Positions 33,593 to 43,176 of a DNA stretch of 64,000 nt are shown piece by piece. The notes beneath the pieces are model-generated. The model searched no databases. It was not told the origin of the DNA and saw only the letters and a list, made by a program, of their open reading frames with translations. A program made the position numbers and the translations under genes. Source of the DNA: Clostridiales bacterium (GTDB lineage Bacteria; Bacillota; Clostridia; Christensenellales; Aristaeellaceae); assembly GCA_015056325.1 (NCBI GenBank), contig SVGL01000005.1:86642-150641 (forward strand), given 5' to 3'. Numbering within the stretch: the first letter of the stretch is position 1; each line of letters starts with the position of its first letter.

Positions 33593-35632
33593 TTACAGGA
33601 TGCGGCTCATCACATGGTGCTTCAGCCCTTCATCCAGATCAATGAAGCGGGCATTGAAACCCCACACCCGCACAACAAGATCCTCATGCTTCTCCGGGTG
33701 AAGCATCGCATCCTCCAGCACGCTTCTGTCATAAATGGAGATGCTGACCACCGGCAGGCCCGCTTCGCCGCAGCTTTTTATCATTTGGCCGATCATTCGG
33801 GCATCCACCGCGCCGAGCCCCCGGGGCAGCACCAGATACAGGGGCGAGGAGGCACATCCGCGCTGCAGATCCGCCTTTGCTGCAGACTGAATCACAGCGG
33901 TAGGGCCGTTTTTCGCATTGCCCGGCGTGGGCGAGTAGTGCTCGCAGATCAGCTCGCCACCCTTTCGGCCGTCCGGCGTGGCGCCGATGGAGCCCGCAAA
34001 GGTGTTGAAATCAATGTTGTAGATTCCCGGAAGAGGCTTGATGCCCAGGGGGGTGGGATAGTTCTCTACACGTTGGCAGAAGAAGGCCGCCAAATCTGCC
34101 GCCAAGCGATCCACGCCATCGATGTCATTGCCGAACTTCGGCAGCCTTTTCAGTGCAAGGCGAAGATCCTCATGGCCCTCGAAATCCACGCTGAGCGCAT
34201 GAATCAGCTCTGCCATCGTGCAAAGTCCGCGGGCAAAAACGCCCTCCTGAATGGCATAGAGCGCGTCTGCCAGCGTGGGGATGGAGCCCGACAGCAGCTG
34301 ATAATTCGGCACCGCCCAGCCGCCCCGCATGGGATCCACGCCGACATCGAGGGCATTCTCATTCAAGCCCGCGACAATGGGGGATGTATGGTGCAGGTCT
34401 TCATCTGCATTCTCCAGCACCTGGGCAGCCAGCACGTCCATATAGCGGTCGATCTGATAGCCATACTGATCCAGAAATGCTGCATACACCTCGTCAAAGC
34501 TGGTCATCTGTGCAAAATCGCCGCTGTCATGGCCCAGGGTCAGCCGCGTACGGTATACGCCCGGCTTCTGGAAATGCGCCCATTTCGTAAACGGCGCAAA
34601 CGGCGTGCTGGGATTCTCCTGCCCGCGGAACAGCGCCAGCTCAAGGCTCTTGACCGATTCCATCTGATAGAACCAGATGCCGCTGAGACCGTCGAAGGTA
34701 ATCTCCGTGCAGCCGTCATTGGCATATTGCCGGGCATATTCCAGCGGTATGCCTCTGCGGACAAGGCTGGGAATGATGTTCTCGTCATAATACAGCACGC
34801 CCTGCCCCTGCCCCATCGCGACCAGTCGCGCCGCAGCATCCAGAAAATCCGCCCGGCTGCCTGCATGAATGCGGACATTGATATGAGGCTCCGGCTTGGC
34901 GACCCGCATTGTGGCCTCCAGGATTAAAACAGACAGATCGCTGGACACATCCTGCCCATCTGCGTCCACGCCGCCGACCATCAGGTTCATCAGCGTGTCG
35001 CCTGCATACACCTCATTCAGCTTCTCCCACAGCTCGCACAGCAGAGCAAGCGCATCCTCCCGGCTGATCCGCTGCGGCACATCCCGCTCATACAGCGCCC
35101 GCAGATGCACATCCATACGGCCGATGCAGGATGTAAAGGAGCTCCGCAGCCGCCAGATGAACCAGAACAGCTGCAGCCCTTGTTCAAAGGTTTCCGGGGC
35201 CTGGCGGGTCAATGCCAGGCAGTTTTCAGCGATCCGGTTCAGCCGTGCGGCATCCCAGGGCTGATCGGCTGCACGCGCCTGCGCTGCCTCCCCATGCTGG
35301 CGGATGTAATCCCGGATCCTGCTCCAATATTGCACGATCAGTTCCCGGTACATCTGCTGCGCTACCGGCAGATCATCGCGGGGCACGCTGGCACGCGCAA
35401 TAATCCCGGGAATCCCCTCCTGCATCAGCAGCCGATAATCCAGCGGGAAATGGGCATTGTCCCACCCCATATCCCCTCTGCGGAACTGACCTGCCTCTAT
35501 CATCGGCCTGACAGGGCAAACCGGCCCGGCCAGAATGCCTCTGTCCGGAATCTCAACACCCCGGTATTCGATGTATGAAACAAACCTTTCATACATCTCA
35601 TCAAACCTCTGTTTGATTTTCTTCTGTTCCAC
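33593..35632 (-). CDS. Compact glycyl radical enzyme of unknown substrate
   Basis: From GTG 35632 (GGAGG 7 bases upstream) the product has 679 residues, shorter than the usual 750-850. The active-site Cys is in 'ANDGCTEITFDG' near residue 309. It has Glu two positions later, the arrangement of eliminase-type members (choline lyase, diol and hydroxyproline dehydratases), not the Cys-Cys of pyruvate formate-lyase. The Gly-radical loop near residue 658 reads 'VVRVWGFNARF', with Trp before and Phe after the Gly where the family usually has a small residue and Tyr. Substrate unknown; a dehydration or C-X cleavage is inferred. It is divergent from a LacI regulator. Confidence 0.88.
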   Translation of the reverse strand: MEQKKIKQRFDEMYERFVSYIEYRGVEIPDRGILAGPVCPVRPMIEAGQFRRGDMGWDNAHFPLDYRLLMQEGIPGIIARASVPRDDLPVAQQMYRELIVQYWSRIRDYIRQHGEAAQARAADQPWDAARLNRIAENCLALTRQAPETFEQGLQLFWFIWRLRSSFTSCIGRMDVHLRALYERDVPQRISREDALALLCELWEKLNEVYAGDTLMNLMVGGVDADGQDVSSDLSVLILEATMRVAKPEPHINVRIHAGSRADFLDAAARLVAMGQGQGVLYYDENIIPSLVRRGIPLEYARQYANDGCTEITFDGLSGIWFYQMESVKSLELALFRGQENPSTPFAPFTKWAHFQKPGVYRTRLTLGHDSGDFAQMTSFDEVYAAFLDQYGYQIDRYMDVLAAQVLENADEDLHHTSPIVAGLNENALDVGVDPMRGGWAVPNYQLLSGSIPTLADALYAIQEGVFARGLCTMAELIHALSVDFEGHEDLRLALKRLPKFGNDIDGVDRLAADLAAFFCQRVENYPTPLGIKPLPGIYNIDFNTFAGSIGATPDGRKGGELICEHYSPTPGNAKNGPTAVIQSAAKADLQRGCASSPLYLVLPRGLGAVDARMIGQMIKSCGEAGLPVVSISIYDRSVLEDAMLHPEKHEDLVVRVWGFNARFIDLDEGLKHHVMSRIL

Positions 35633-35673
35633 TATATCGCCTCCGTGGCCTTCCTTATGCAATGTGCATGGGG

Positions 35674-35738
35674 CAAATGTAAACAACGATATCGCCTTTA
35701 CATTACATTTGACAATTAACCGCTGCAAATGGTATACT
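35674..35738. promoter_or_regulatory. Divergent control region between glycyl radical enzyme and LacI genes
   Basis: CAAATGTAA (35674-35682) and TTACATTTG (35703-35711) are perfect inverted copies; a nested pair AATGTAAA/TTTACATT also exists. A plus-strand promoter TTGACA (35709-35714) and TATACT (35733-35738) with an 18-base spacer overlaps the right arm. Confidence 0.6.
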
Positions 35739-35810
35739 TGATTTGCTTTTACATGCTTTTCCCAGAGACGTTTTTCCCTTCCCATGAGAAGAAAGGCGGT
35801 TGCTTTCACA

Positions 35811-36809
35811 ATGTCCAGCAGAGTCAGCATTGCCGATATCGCCAATGCTTTGGGCTTATCCCGCAACACGGTATCCAAGGCCCTGAACGGAAGCGCCGGG
35901 ATCACCAATGAGACCCGCCAGCGCGTATTGGACCAGGCTGTGCGCATGAATTATAAGATGATGGGCTCCCATGTGGCACGCGTACAGCCCACGGACGCCT
36001 CTACCATCCTCCTGATCTGCAAGGATCATCAGTTGATCAGCTCCTTCTTCGGGCCGTTGATCCTGCAGCTGCAGCATCTTGCCCGTGCAAAGGGCGCAAT
36101 CATCACCATGCAGTACATGTCCCCTGAGGAAATCCGAGATGGCATTATTCCCTCGCAGATTCAGTCTGCCGACGGCGTGATCGGCCTGGAGCTGCTGGAT
36201 CACGACTATGTCCGTAGGATCGTGGAATGTGGAAAGCCCTGCGTTTTTTTTGACTGTGCGATCGATACGGATGATATCGGAACGCCCTTCGACATTGTCC
36301 TGCAGGGGGAACGAGGGCTCTATTCGGCCATCGACGCGCTCTACCAGAAGGGCTATACCCGCTTTGGCTTTGTGGGCGATCCCAATCACTGTATCGGCTT
36401 CCGCAACCGTTATGATTACTTCCGCCTTGCGCTGGCTGACCACGGTCTGAGCGGGCATGAAAAGCACTCTATCCTCACCCCTGACGAATTGATGCATCAG
36501 CCGAATTCCTACCGCCAGGCACTGCGCGCACTGGACGTGCCGGAGGTATTTGTCTGCGCGAATGCCATGATCGCCATTCAGCTGATGAATGCCGTGCGTG
36601 ATGAGCACATTACGCTGCCGGATCGGGCTGGCCTGATCGTTTTCGAGACGACCCATGACCTCGTTACAAACGGCAGAATGCTCGTAACTGTGAACGTCAG
36701 CCGCAAACAGATTGCATCCTCCCTGTGCATGCTGCTGTTTGACCGCATGCAAAATCCCGAAGCCGCCAGACGGACCATCAAGCTTGATTCCCGCATTGAG
36801 ATTTTCTGA
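35811..36809 (+). CDS. LacI-family transcriptional regulator (glycyl-radical-enzyme linked)
   Basis: A 332-residue regulator with N-terminal helix-turn-helix 'VSIADIANALGLSRNTVSKA' and a sugar-binding-protein-like effector domain ('GVIGLELLDHDYVRRIVECG', 'GFVGDPNHCIGFRNRYDYF'). ATG 35811 is chosen because the DNA-binding domain starts directly after it; ATG 35784 is in frame but has no ribosome site. It diverges from the glycyl radical enzyme gene and is convergent with the fructan operon end, so either could be its target. The operator-like inverted repeat at 35674-35711 favours the former. Confidence 0.9.
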   Translation: MSSRVSIADIANALGLSRNTVSKALNGSAGITNETRQRVLDQAVRMNYKMMGSHVARVQPTDASTILLICKDHQLISSFFGPLILQLQHLARAKGAIITMQYMSPEEIRDGIIPSQIQSADGVIGLELLDHDYVRRIVECGKPCVFFDCAIDTDDIGTPFDIVLQGERGLYSAIDALYQKGYTRFGFVGDPNHCIGFRNRYDYFRLALADHGLSGHEKHSILTPDELMHQPNSYRQALRALDVPEVFVCANAMIAIQLMNAVRDEHITLPDRAGLIVFETTHDLVTNGRMLVTVNVSRKQIASSLCMLLFDRMQNPEAARRTIKLDSRIEIF

Positions 36810-36824
36810 ACAATTTCAAACGTA

Positions 36825-36861
36825 CCGCTGCCTGTGCCGCTGATGCATAGGCAGCGGTTTT
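36825..36861 (+). terminator. Terminator after the LacI gene
   Basis: CCGCTGCCT pairs with AGGCAGCGG, followed by TTTTATT, just before the convergent esterase stop. Confidence 0.75.
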
Positions 36862-36865
36862 ATTG

Positions 36866-37639
36866 TCAGACCTTGTTCCTGCCCATCTGGCTGTATACGT
36901 CCTCCCGGCGGATCCACTCCAGGAATGCCTCCAGCTCCTTATCCCAGAAGGAAAACTCATGCTCATAGCCGGGAATGTCATCATACCGGCAGCGGGACGC
37001 CGTCCACTGGTCCAGGAAGGCTTTGCGATAGCTGGTGACCCGCTCATACAGGAAATCCCCATCGCCGATACACATGAACAGATCCGGCAGTTTCTCCCCT
37101 GAAGCAAGTGCCTTCCGGGTCACATCATACAGGTTTGCGCGAGCAATCCGGTTCAGGTCGGGATCCGCATTTTCCGCAGGGATGCCGGGGGAAAACGCAC
37201 CGATGGCGCTGTACTTGCCAGGATTGGTCAACCCGTGCAGCAGCGCGCCGTAGCCACCCATTGACAACCCCGCAATGTAGCGCTCCTCCGCCTTGCCGGA
37301 AATGGGGAAATAGTTCTCCACAAACTCAGGCAGTTCCTCATTGAGGAAATCGTAGAAATTCTCCCCCAGAGGCGCATTCTGATAGGCCTTGTTGTGGCAG
37401 GAGAAGGTCACCACCGCCATACGATATTCCTCCGCATAACGTTCGGCGCTGGTGTATCGCAGCCATGCCTGATAATCATTGCCATGCCCGTGCAGCAGGT
37501 ACAGCACAGGAAACTTTCCCGACAGGGCGTGGGTGTGAGGCAGATGCAGATTGCAGGACGTGAAGGACGGAACCGTCACCTCGATGTCCACCGGGTAACC
37601 GAGGGAGTAGGAATAGAAATTGCAATGAATCTGTGCCAT
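36866..37639 (-). CDS. Alpha/beta-hydrolase esterase (esterase D/CE1-like)
   Basis: The 257-residue cytoplasmic hydrolase has the nucleophile elbow 'GLSMGGYGA' (Ser near residue 125), an oxyanion segment 'YLLHGHGNDYQAW' near 48 and the catalytic His likely in 'PGYEHEFSFWD' near the end. This layout fits the putative-esterase family of tributyrin- and feruloyl/acetyl-esterases. ATG 37639 follows GGGGGG at 7 bases. It is the last gene of the fructan operon, 14 bases after the preceding GH32 stop. Removal of acyl groups from imported oligosaccharides is a reasonable inferred role. Confidence 0.85.
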   Translation of the reverse strand: MAQIHCNFYSYSLGYPVDIEVTVPSFTSCNLHLPHTHALSGKFPVLYLLHGHGNDYQAWLRYTSAERYAEEYRMAVVTFSCHNKAYQNAPLGENFYDFLNEELPEFVENYFPISGKAEERYIAGLSMGGYGALLHGLTNPGKYSAIGAFSPGIPAENADPDLNRIARANLYDVTRKALASGEKLPDLFMCIGDGDFLYERVTSYRKAFLDQWTASRCRYDDIPGYEHEFSFWDKELEAFLEWIRREDVYSQMGRNKV

Positions 37640-37653
37640 GTTGATTCCCCCCG

Positions 37654-39051
37654 TCATTCCCACAGACGGATCTGCCGGAAGGATGCGCTGCCGTCGGACA
37701 CAAACAGCCCGAACTGGCGGCCAGCCCGGTCCAGCATGCGGGTGCCCAGGGCGATCTGGTCATCCACATAGAGCAGCAGAATCGAGCCCTGCACAAAGAT
37801 GCGCACCTTGTAGTCGCGTCCGGCCTCCCACTTGATAGGACGCTCCTGCTCCACCTCGTAGGGGAACATCTTGCCGCCGTCCTCATACATCCGCAGGCCC
37901 GTCTTGTACTGTACCCTGCCCCGCTTGGGCTCAAAGTTCAGGTAGTAGCCCATGGCAAAGTCCTGATCCACCTGCAGCGCGACGCCGAACTCCCGGGGCG
38001 CTTCGTCAAAGCGAACCAGCATTTCCAGTTTGCAGCATTCCGGCACCCGGTTCATCAGCAGGCAGGCATAGCCGTCCATCGACTGCACCGATGCTGCCTC
38101 CTTCTCCATCTGCCAATCGCCGTTCAGGGGCTCCATTTCCAGCTCAATGGGCTGTGTGAAGGCCTGATCCACCGCCTCGGGCACGGTAACGGTCAGATCG
38201 CCGTTTTCCTGCTGGATCAGCTTGTGGGCAATCATCGTGCCGCCCCAGTCCCAGGTGTTGTAATCCTGTCCGGGATACTTCTGGGGGTTGAAGTTCCACA
38301 GGTTCTTTTCGCGCGTGGGATTCCAGCCGTACATCAGGTGCTCCGTGCCGTCGGTAGCGTGCTTGGCGGCATAGAAGCAGCGGGTATCAAAGGTATCCAC
38401 ATCCGGGGTGATCCAGGGGCCTCGGGGAGAACGCGCCTTGCGGTAGAGCGTCACAAAGCGGTCCGTATACACGGAATAGGTCAGATACCACCAGTCCCCC
38501 CATTGGAAGATGTCCGGGCATTCGCTGGCGCTCTGGTTGGTCTTGGGGGCATACAGCGGCTGCTGAATCTCCCAGTGCTTCAAATCTTTGGACGTGCACA
38601 GGCCCACGCAGCCCTTGCGCATCGTCTTGCCCTTTGCCTGAGCCGCCAGCAGCATCCACCAGCACTGCTCCTCCTCGTTCCATATCACATGAGGATCGCG
38701 CCAGTCGCTCATCTCGTAGATCACGTCATCCGGCTGGAAGGTCTCCTCCGGATGCTCCACCCAGTTGACCATATCCTCGCTGGTGGCGTGGCACACATAC
38801 TGGCGCATGTAGGGATGGAAGGTGAACTTGCAGTAGAACATGTGGTACATACCGTCCACCTTCAGCACCGAGCCGGTGCCGCCGTGGATCCCCGTACGGA
38901 ACTCATCGTGGAAATGGAGATGATCCTTTGTGCTGACGCAGGTCCAGCCCTTGCCCAGGAAGAACAGCCGGTACTCCCCGTTGTCATAGAAGGGAATGAT
39001 ATCGCCGCCCGCACCATTGGGGGATGTATAGAAAATCTCTCGTTTGCTCAT
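37654..39051 (-). CDS. GH32-family glycosidase (cytoplasmic, divergent nucleophile segment)
   Basis: A 465-residue protein with a five-blade beta-propeller and a C-terminal beta-sandwich. The second catalytic motif 'DWRDPHV' (near residue 118) and the acid/base 'ECPDIF' (near 180) are clear. The nucleophile region reads 'GAGGDIIPFYDNGEYRLFFL' in place of the usual 'WMNDPNG', with Asp at about residue 18. This form is found in a GH32 subgroup. No signal peptide. ATG 39051 has AAGGAG 8 bases upstream. It likely cleaves fructosyl linkages in imported oligosaccharides. Confidence 0.85.
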   Translation of the reverse strand: MSKREIFYTSPNGAGGDIIPFYDNGEYRLFFLGKGWTCVSTKDHLHFHDEFRTGIHGGTGSVLKVDGMYHMFYCKFTFHPYMRQYVCHATSEDMVNWVEHPEETFQPDDVIYEMSDWRDPHVIWNEEEQCWWMLLAAQAKGKTMRKGCVGLCTSKDLKHWEIQQPLYAPKTNQSASECPDIFQWGDWWYLTYSVYTDRFVTLYRKARSPRGPWITPDVDTFDTRCFYAAKHATDGTEHLMYGWNPTREKNLWNFNPQKYPGQDYNTWDWGGTMIAHKLIQQENGDLTVTVPEAVDQAFTQPIELEMEPLNGDWQMEKEAASVQSMDGYACLLMNRVPECCKLEMLVRFDEAPREFGVALQVDQDFAMGYYLNFEPKRGRVQYKTGLRMYEDGGKMFPYEVEQERPIKWEAGRDYKVRIFVQGSILLLYVDDQIALGTRMLDRAGRQFGLFVSDGSASFRQIRLWE

Positions 39052-39086
39052 ATTCAACGCTCCTTATCGCAGATCTATACGCAGAA

Positions 39087-39110
39087 GGGCCCATCCATTC
39101 GGATGAGCCC
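39087..39110 (-). terminator. Intercistronic hairpin after the fructokinase gene
   Basis: A 10-bp stem (GGGCTCATCC/GGATGGGCCC on the minus strand) with a 4-base loop is followed by TTCTG. It is a partial terminator or processing signal between fructokinase and the next GH32 gene. Confidence 0.5.
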
Positions 39111-39144
39111 CATGAATGCAGGTTCCCGGTTGGGGCTTCTGCCA

Positions 39145-40107
39145 TTATTCCATTGTATTGACCAGACTGCGGACATCCGCTTCCTCGGGGACGCTGGAGA
39201 TGCCGCCCTGCTTCTGCGTGGACAGGCTCGCCGCACAGCAGGCGAACCGGACGATGCCCTTCAACTCCTCCGCGCTCAGCTCCTGGGGATGCTTACCGGT
39301 CTTCAGCAGCTGGCTCATGGCGCTGCCGCCGAAGATATCGCCTGCACCGGTGGTATCCATGGCATGGATGCCCTTGGGCGTTTCCACCGTAACGCAGCCC
39401 AGCTTGTTGGCCGCATGGCAGCCCTTGGGGCCCAGCGTCGCGTAGACCAACGACACGCCGTATTCCTTCAGCAGCTTCTGTGCACCATCCTCCGGGGAAA
39501 TGCCCCACAGGAAGTCGATCTCCTCGTCGCTGATCTTCACCACATCCGCCTGATGCAGGCTCCACTCGATGGCCTCCTTCGCCTGCGCCTCGCTGGCCCA
39601 GAGGGGCTTGCGCAGGTTGGGATCCAGGGAGATCAGCTTTCCCTGCTCCTTGGCCAGGCGGATCGCGTGACGGGTCGCTTCACGGGCCGGATCATCCGTC
39701 AGGGACAGGGTGCCGAAATGGAACACCCGGCAGTCACGGATCAGGGCTTCATTCACCTCATCCGCCCGCAGACAGATATCCGCGCCCGGCTTGCGGGCAA
39801 AGCTGAAATGGCGGTTGCCCGTTTCATCCAGGGTGACAAAAGCCATCGTCGTGAAACAGTCGGCGGCGCGAATCACGCCGCTGACATCGATGCCGGCGTC
39901 CTCCAACGTACCGCACAGCAGGCGGCCGAAAGCGTCCTCACCGACCTTGCCGATCATCGCGCAGGAGCCACCGTACTTCTTCACTGCCGCCAGATAGTTG
40001 CCGGGGGCGCCGCCGGGCTTGCCCGCCAGCGTCGGATAGCCGATTTCGTCCGTTTCCTTGCACACAAAGTCAACCAGCAGTTCACCCAGTGCAACCACAT
40101 CGATCAT
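39145..40107 (-). CDS. Fructokinase (PfkB family)
   Basis: The 320-residue sugar kinase phosphorylates fructose to fructose 6-phosphate with ATP. The N-terminal 'ALGELLVDFV', the substrate-binding 'GKPGGAPGNYLAAVKKYG' near residue 33 and the catalytic 'DTTGAGDIFGGSA' (general base Asp near 257) are the PfkB signatures. Either ATG 40107 or 40113 could be used; GGGAGG lies 10 or 4 bases before them. It sits between two GH32 genes, so it handles fructose released by them. Confidence 0.93.
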   Translation of the reverse strand: MIDVVALGELLVDFVCKETDEIGYPTLAGKPGGAPGNYLAAVKKYGGSCAMIGKVGEDAFGRLLCGTLEDAGIDVSGVIRAADCFTTMAFVTLDETGNRHFSFARKPGADICLRADEVNEALIRDCRVFHFGTLSLTDDPAREATRHAIRLAKEQGKLISLDPNLRKPLWASEAQAKEAIEWSLHQADVVKISDEEIDFLWGISPEDGAQKLLKEYGVSLVYATLGPKGCHAANKLGCVTVETPKGIHAMDTTGAGDIFGGSAMSQLLKTGKHPQELSAEELKGIVRFACCAASLSTQKQGGISSVPEEADVRSLVNTME

Positions 40108-40128
40108 GACCATCGTTCCTCCCTATCC

Positions 40129-41550
40129 TCAGTCAATTTCCCAGCAGGTGATTTTCACATCTGCCGTGCCCATCACGTTGGCGGCCACGCCGTATTCTTC
40201 GCCCACAGCGAAGGCCAGCGCGGTCATCGTTTCGCCATCCGCAAAGACCTCCACCGCACAGGCGTCCACATAAACCCGCAGCTCGATACGGCCATCCTTC
40301 GCCTTCAGGGGCATGGACATCTGCTCCGTCATGCCGTTCTCCGCGCACAGCGCCAGGGAAGCGCGGCAGAGGGTCAGCACATCCTTTTCCCAGACCAGAC
40401 GAACCGCTTCATCGCCGGTGCGCATCAGCTCCAGCGTCAGCGTCTGTGCGCCGGACACATCCGCCTCCATCTGCACCTCAGCATGCTTGGCGCACACGTC
40501 CAGCTGCAGGGAATGGGTTGCATCCACCGTCTTTTCAACGCTCACTTCGTTTTTGCGGGCCGCTTCCAGCGCCGGCACAGGCTGCTGCACCAAGCGATCA
40601 CCGCACAGGGTCAGCACGCGAGGCAGCGTCATCATGCCGGACCAACCATGGCCCAGCTTCTCCGTGGGGAACTTGCTCGTCCAGGAGGCCATCCAGTTGA
40701 TGGCGACCCGCTGGCCTTCCTTTCCCTCGCAGCTCTGGGTCGCATAGCAATCCGTGCCGTAGTCCAGCACCATCAGGGGTGAGCCCTCGAACCGGGTCAT
40801 GTTGTCCTTCATGTCACCCACGCTGTACACCACAGGGCGGGGATTCACCGTCAGCTCTCCCTCGTAATCCACGCAGGAATACCAGACCACCGTCTTGCCA
40901 TCCAGGTCAAAGACGTCGGGGCATTCCGGCATCTTGCTGACCGTGGGCATGAACACGCCATCGTAGGTCCAGTGCTCCAGATCCTTGGAAGAGCAGCACA
41001 GCAGGCGTACGCCGTCGCGATGACCGGCCGCCATGATAGCGCGCCAGCCATCCGCCGCCTTCACCAGGCAGGGATCGCGGAAATCGTAACGCACATGGCC
41101 TTCCGGCAGCATCTCAAAGGGCATAACGGGGTTCAGCTCGCTCTTCACGACCTTTTCGCCATCAAAATGCGCCAGGCACTGCTGCTGGATGTCACCTTTC
41201 TCATCCTTGGACACGCCGGTATAGAGGATGTGCGCACCGCCCTTGCCATCCGGCTTGGCCGTGCCGGAGAAGCAGCCGGCAGCATCGTAGGGACAGTCCG
41301 GCGCCATGGCAACCGGCAGATCCTCCCAGTGCACCAGATCCTTGCTGCGCCAGTGGCCCCAGTGCATGCTGTCCCAGTGGGCAGCATAGGGATAGTGCTG
41401 ATAGAACAGGTGATAGTATTCGCCGTCAAAATGGAACCCGTTGGGATCATTGATCCAGCCGATGGGCTGAAGCGCATGAAAGCGGGGACGATAACGAGGA
41501 TTCACCGTGTCCTTATTGGCAGCAATATAAGCATTTGCTCGCTCGAGCAT
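40129..41550 (-). CDS. GH32 sucrose/fructo-oligosaccharide hydrolase (ScrB/CscA-like)
   Basis: The 473-residue cytoplasmic invertase-type enzyme has the nucleophile motif 'WINDPNGF' near residue 32, 'FRDPCLV' near 155 and acid/base 'ECPDVF' near 206, then a C-terminal beta-sandwich. No signal peptide. ATG 41550 is chosen because AAGGA is 7 bases upstream; ATG 41556 abuts that site. It splits beta-fructosides such as sucrose, sucrose 6-phosphate or kestose. With an ABC rather than PTS system here, the unphosphorylated sugar is the likely substrate. Confidence 0.94.
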   Translation of the reverse strand: MLERANAYIAANKDTVNPRYRPRFHALQPIGWINDPNGFHFDGEYYHLFYQHYPYAAHWDSMHWGHWRSKDLVHWEDLPVAMAPDCPYDAAGCFSGTAKPDGKGGAHILYTGVSKDEKGDIQQQCLAHFDGEKVVKSELNPVMPFEMLPEGHVRYDFRDPCLVKAADGWRAIMAAGHRDGVRLLCCSSKDLEHWTYDGVFMPTVSKMPECPDVFDLDGKTVVWYSCVDYEGELTVNPRPVVYSVGDMKDNMTRFEGSPLMVLDYGTDCYATQSCEGKEGQRVAINWMASWTSKFPTEKLGHGWSGMMTLPRVLTLCGDRLVQQPVPALEAARKNEVSVEKTVDATHSLQLDVCAKHAEVQMEADVSGAQTLTLELMRTGDEAVRLVWEKDVLTLCRASLALCAENGMTEQMSMPLKAKDGRIELRVYVDACAVEVFADGETMTALAFAVGEEYGVAANVMGTADVKITCWEID

Positions 41551-41579
41551 CGTCATGTCCTTTTCCCGTCCTTTGTTCC

Positions 41580-43142
41580 TTATTCCTTGAGCAGGTGCAT
41601 GGTGATATTCTGGAAAACAGCTGCGCCATCCGCCACATAGACACCCCAGGGCATCTGCGGCATCTTGTAAATGCGGGTGGACAGCGCCTCACGGCCATCC
41701 AGGAAGAAGACCGCTATGTCGTTGTCAATCAGAATATCCAGCTGGTAAGTGCGCTCCTTGGTGTTGATATCCCGGCTGATATAGGAAGCTTCCGCCACAT
41801 AGCGCATGCGGGCAACCAGGCTGCTGTCGTAGCGGATCTGCTCATGCTTCATGTTCAGCTCCACCGCCAGCGCCTTCATGAAACTGTCTCCACCGAAGAA
41901 GAAACCTGCCGCTCGTGCATCGCCGGAGATGACCACCGTCGTGCTGATCAGCACCGGACCATCCGGGAGGTTACCGAAGGTCACACCGCCGCCGTTCTTG
42001 TCGCCGGTAATGGTGATGTCATCGCCCTGAACCTCTGCGGTGCCGTCGATGATCTTGTAGGTCATCGGGACAGCCTCACCAAAGGCTGCGCGGATGGTAT
42101 CGGGCAGCTTGATCTTCAGCCAGCCCTCCTCATCCTGAACAAGCTCAAACACCGCCAGATTGCCGGCCCAGTCCCACTCGGAGGTATCCTTGAACTCGCC
42201 GGAGTAACCGCCGCGGGTGCCGATCCATCCGCACAGATACCTCTTGCCGTTCAGCACGCCGGTCTTGGCGGCATAGAAGCCATGGCTATCAAAGGCAGTC
42301 ATCGGCGGATGCACCCAGGGGCCATCCAGGGATTCGGCACGCAGGTAGCGGGTCGTCCAATCGGTGGAATAAACCAGGTACCAGTAATCGCCCCACTTGA
42401 ACAGGTCAGGGCACTCCATGATGCCGCCGCGGATGTCACACAGCGGATCCATCTTCTCCCAGGTGGTCAGATCCTGGGAACGGTAACGGGCCACCACGCC
42501 CCGGTTGTCCTTGACAGCCGTGATCAGCAGCCACCACTCCTGCCCCTCCTCATTCCAGAACAGGAAGGGGTCGCGGAAGTCATGGCGGTTGTAGCCATCC
42601 GCCTGATCCATGGTGAAGGTCTCGGCCTCCATCTTGGTGAAGGTCTGCAAACCATCTGTGCTTACTGCGTGGCGGATATACTCGCGAGGCTTGCCCTGAT
42701 TAAAGAAGTGGGGATTGTTGCCGGTGTAGAAGGCGTGGTAGGTATCGCCCACCTTCGTCACCGAGCCGGTGCCCAGCGCCATGTCGTAGTGATTGGTCGC
42801 CGTGACGGGAATATCCTCGCCATTGTAGGTATAGTGAACAAAATCACTGGTCGTGAAAGAATGGAAGGGATGATAGGTAGGGGCGCCGTCACGCCAATCC
42901 TGCAGATAGAACAGGCGAAGCTCGCCGGATTCCTCATCGCCAACCATGGGCATCACGTCGCCAACCCAACCCACAGGAGGCTTGGCAAAGATCGTATACT
43001 GCGCCTTGCGGATATCCCAGGTTCGCTCATTGGTCAGAAGCATATCCGGATCCTCCTTCAATTCAGATGCGCCCGCGATACAGCACTGGAGCATCATCAG
43101 CAGTGCAGTGCAGAAGACGATCATACATTTCTTCATGAACAT
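41580..43142 (-). CDS. Exported GH32-family glycosidase
   Basis: The 520-residue protein has a signal peptide ('MFMKKCMIVFCTALLMMLQC', then 'CIAGA') and a GH32 fold. The nucleophile region is 'VGWVGDVMPMVG' near residue 61, followed by 'LRLFYLQDWRDG', then 'DFRDPFLFW' near 187 and acid/base 'MECPDLFKW' near 243, with a C-terminal sandwich domain. AGGAGG lies 7 bases before ATG 43142. It is probably displayed or secreted and makes oligosaccharides for the two ABC importers encoded upstream. A hairpin separates it from the binding-protein gene. Confidence 0.9.
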   Translation of the reverse strand: MFMKKCMIVFCTALLMMLQCCIAGASELKEDPDMLLTNERTWDIRKAQYTIFAKPPVGWVGDVMPMVGDEESGELRLFYLQDWRDGAPTYHPFHSFTTSDFVHYTYNGEDIPVTATNHYDMALGTGSVTKVGDTYHAFYTGNNPHFFNQGKPREYIRHAVSTDGLQTFTKMEAETFTMDQADGYNRHDFRDPFLFWNEEGQEWWLLITAVKDNRGVVARYRSQDLTTWEKMDPLCDIRGGIMECPDLFKWGDYWYLVYSTDWTTRYLRAESLDGPWVHPPMTAFDSHGFYAAKTGVLNGKRYLCGWIGTRGGYSGEFKDTSEWDWAGNLAVFELVQDEEGWLKIKLPDTIRAAFGEAVPMTYKIIDGTAEVQGDDITITGDKNGGGVTFGNLPDGPVLISTTVVISGDARAAGFFFGGDSFMKALAVELNMKHEQIRYDSSLVARMRYVAEASYISRDINTKERTYQLDILIDNDIAVFFLDGREALSTRIYKMPQMPWGVYVADGAAVFQNITMHLLKE

Positions 43143-43176
43143 GGCACATCCTCCTGAATTTCCATTCTTTTTGTAT

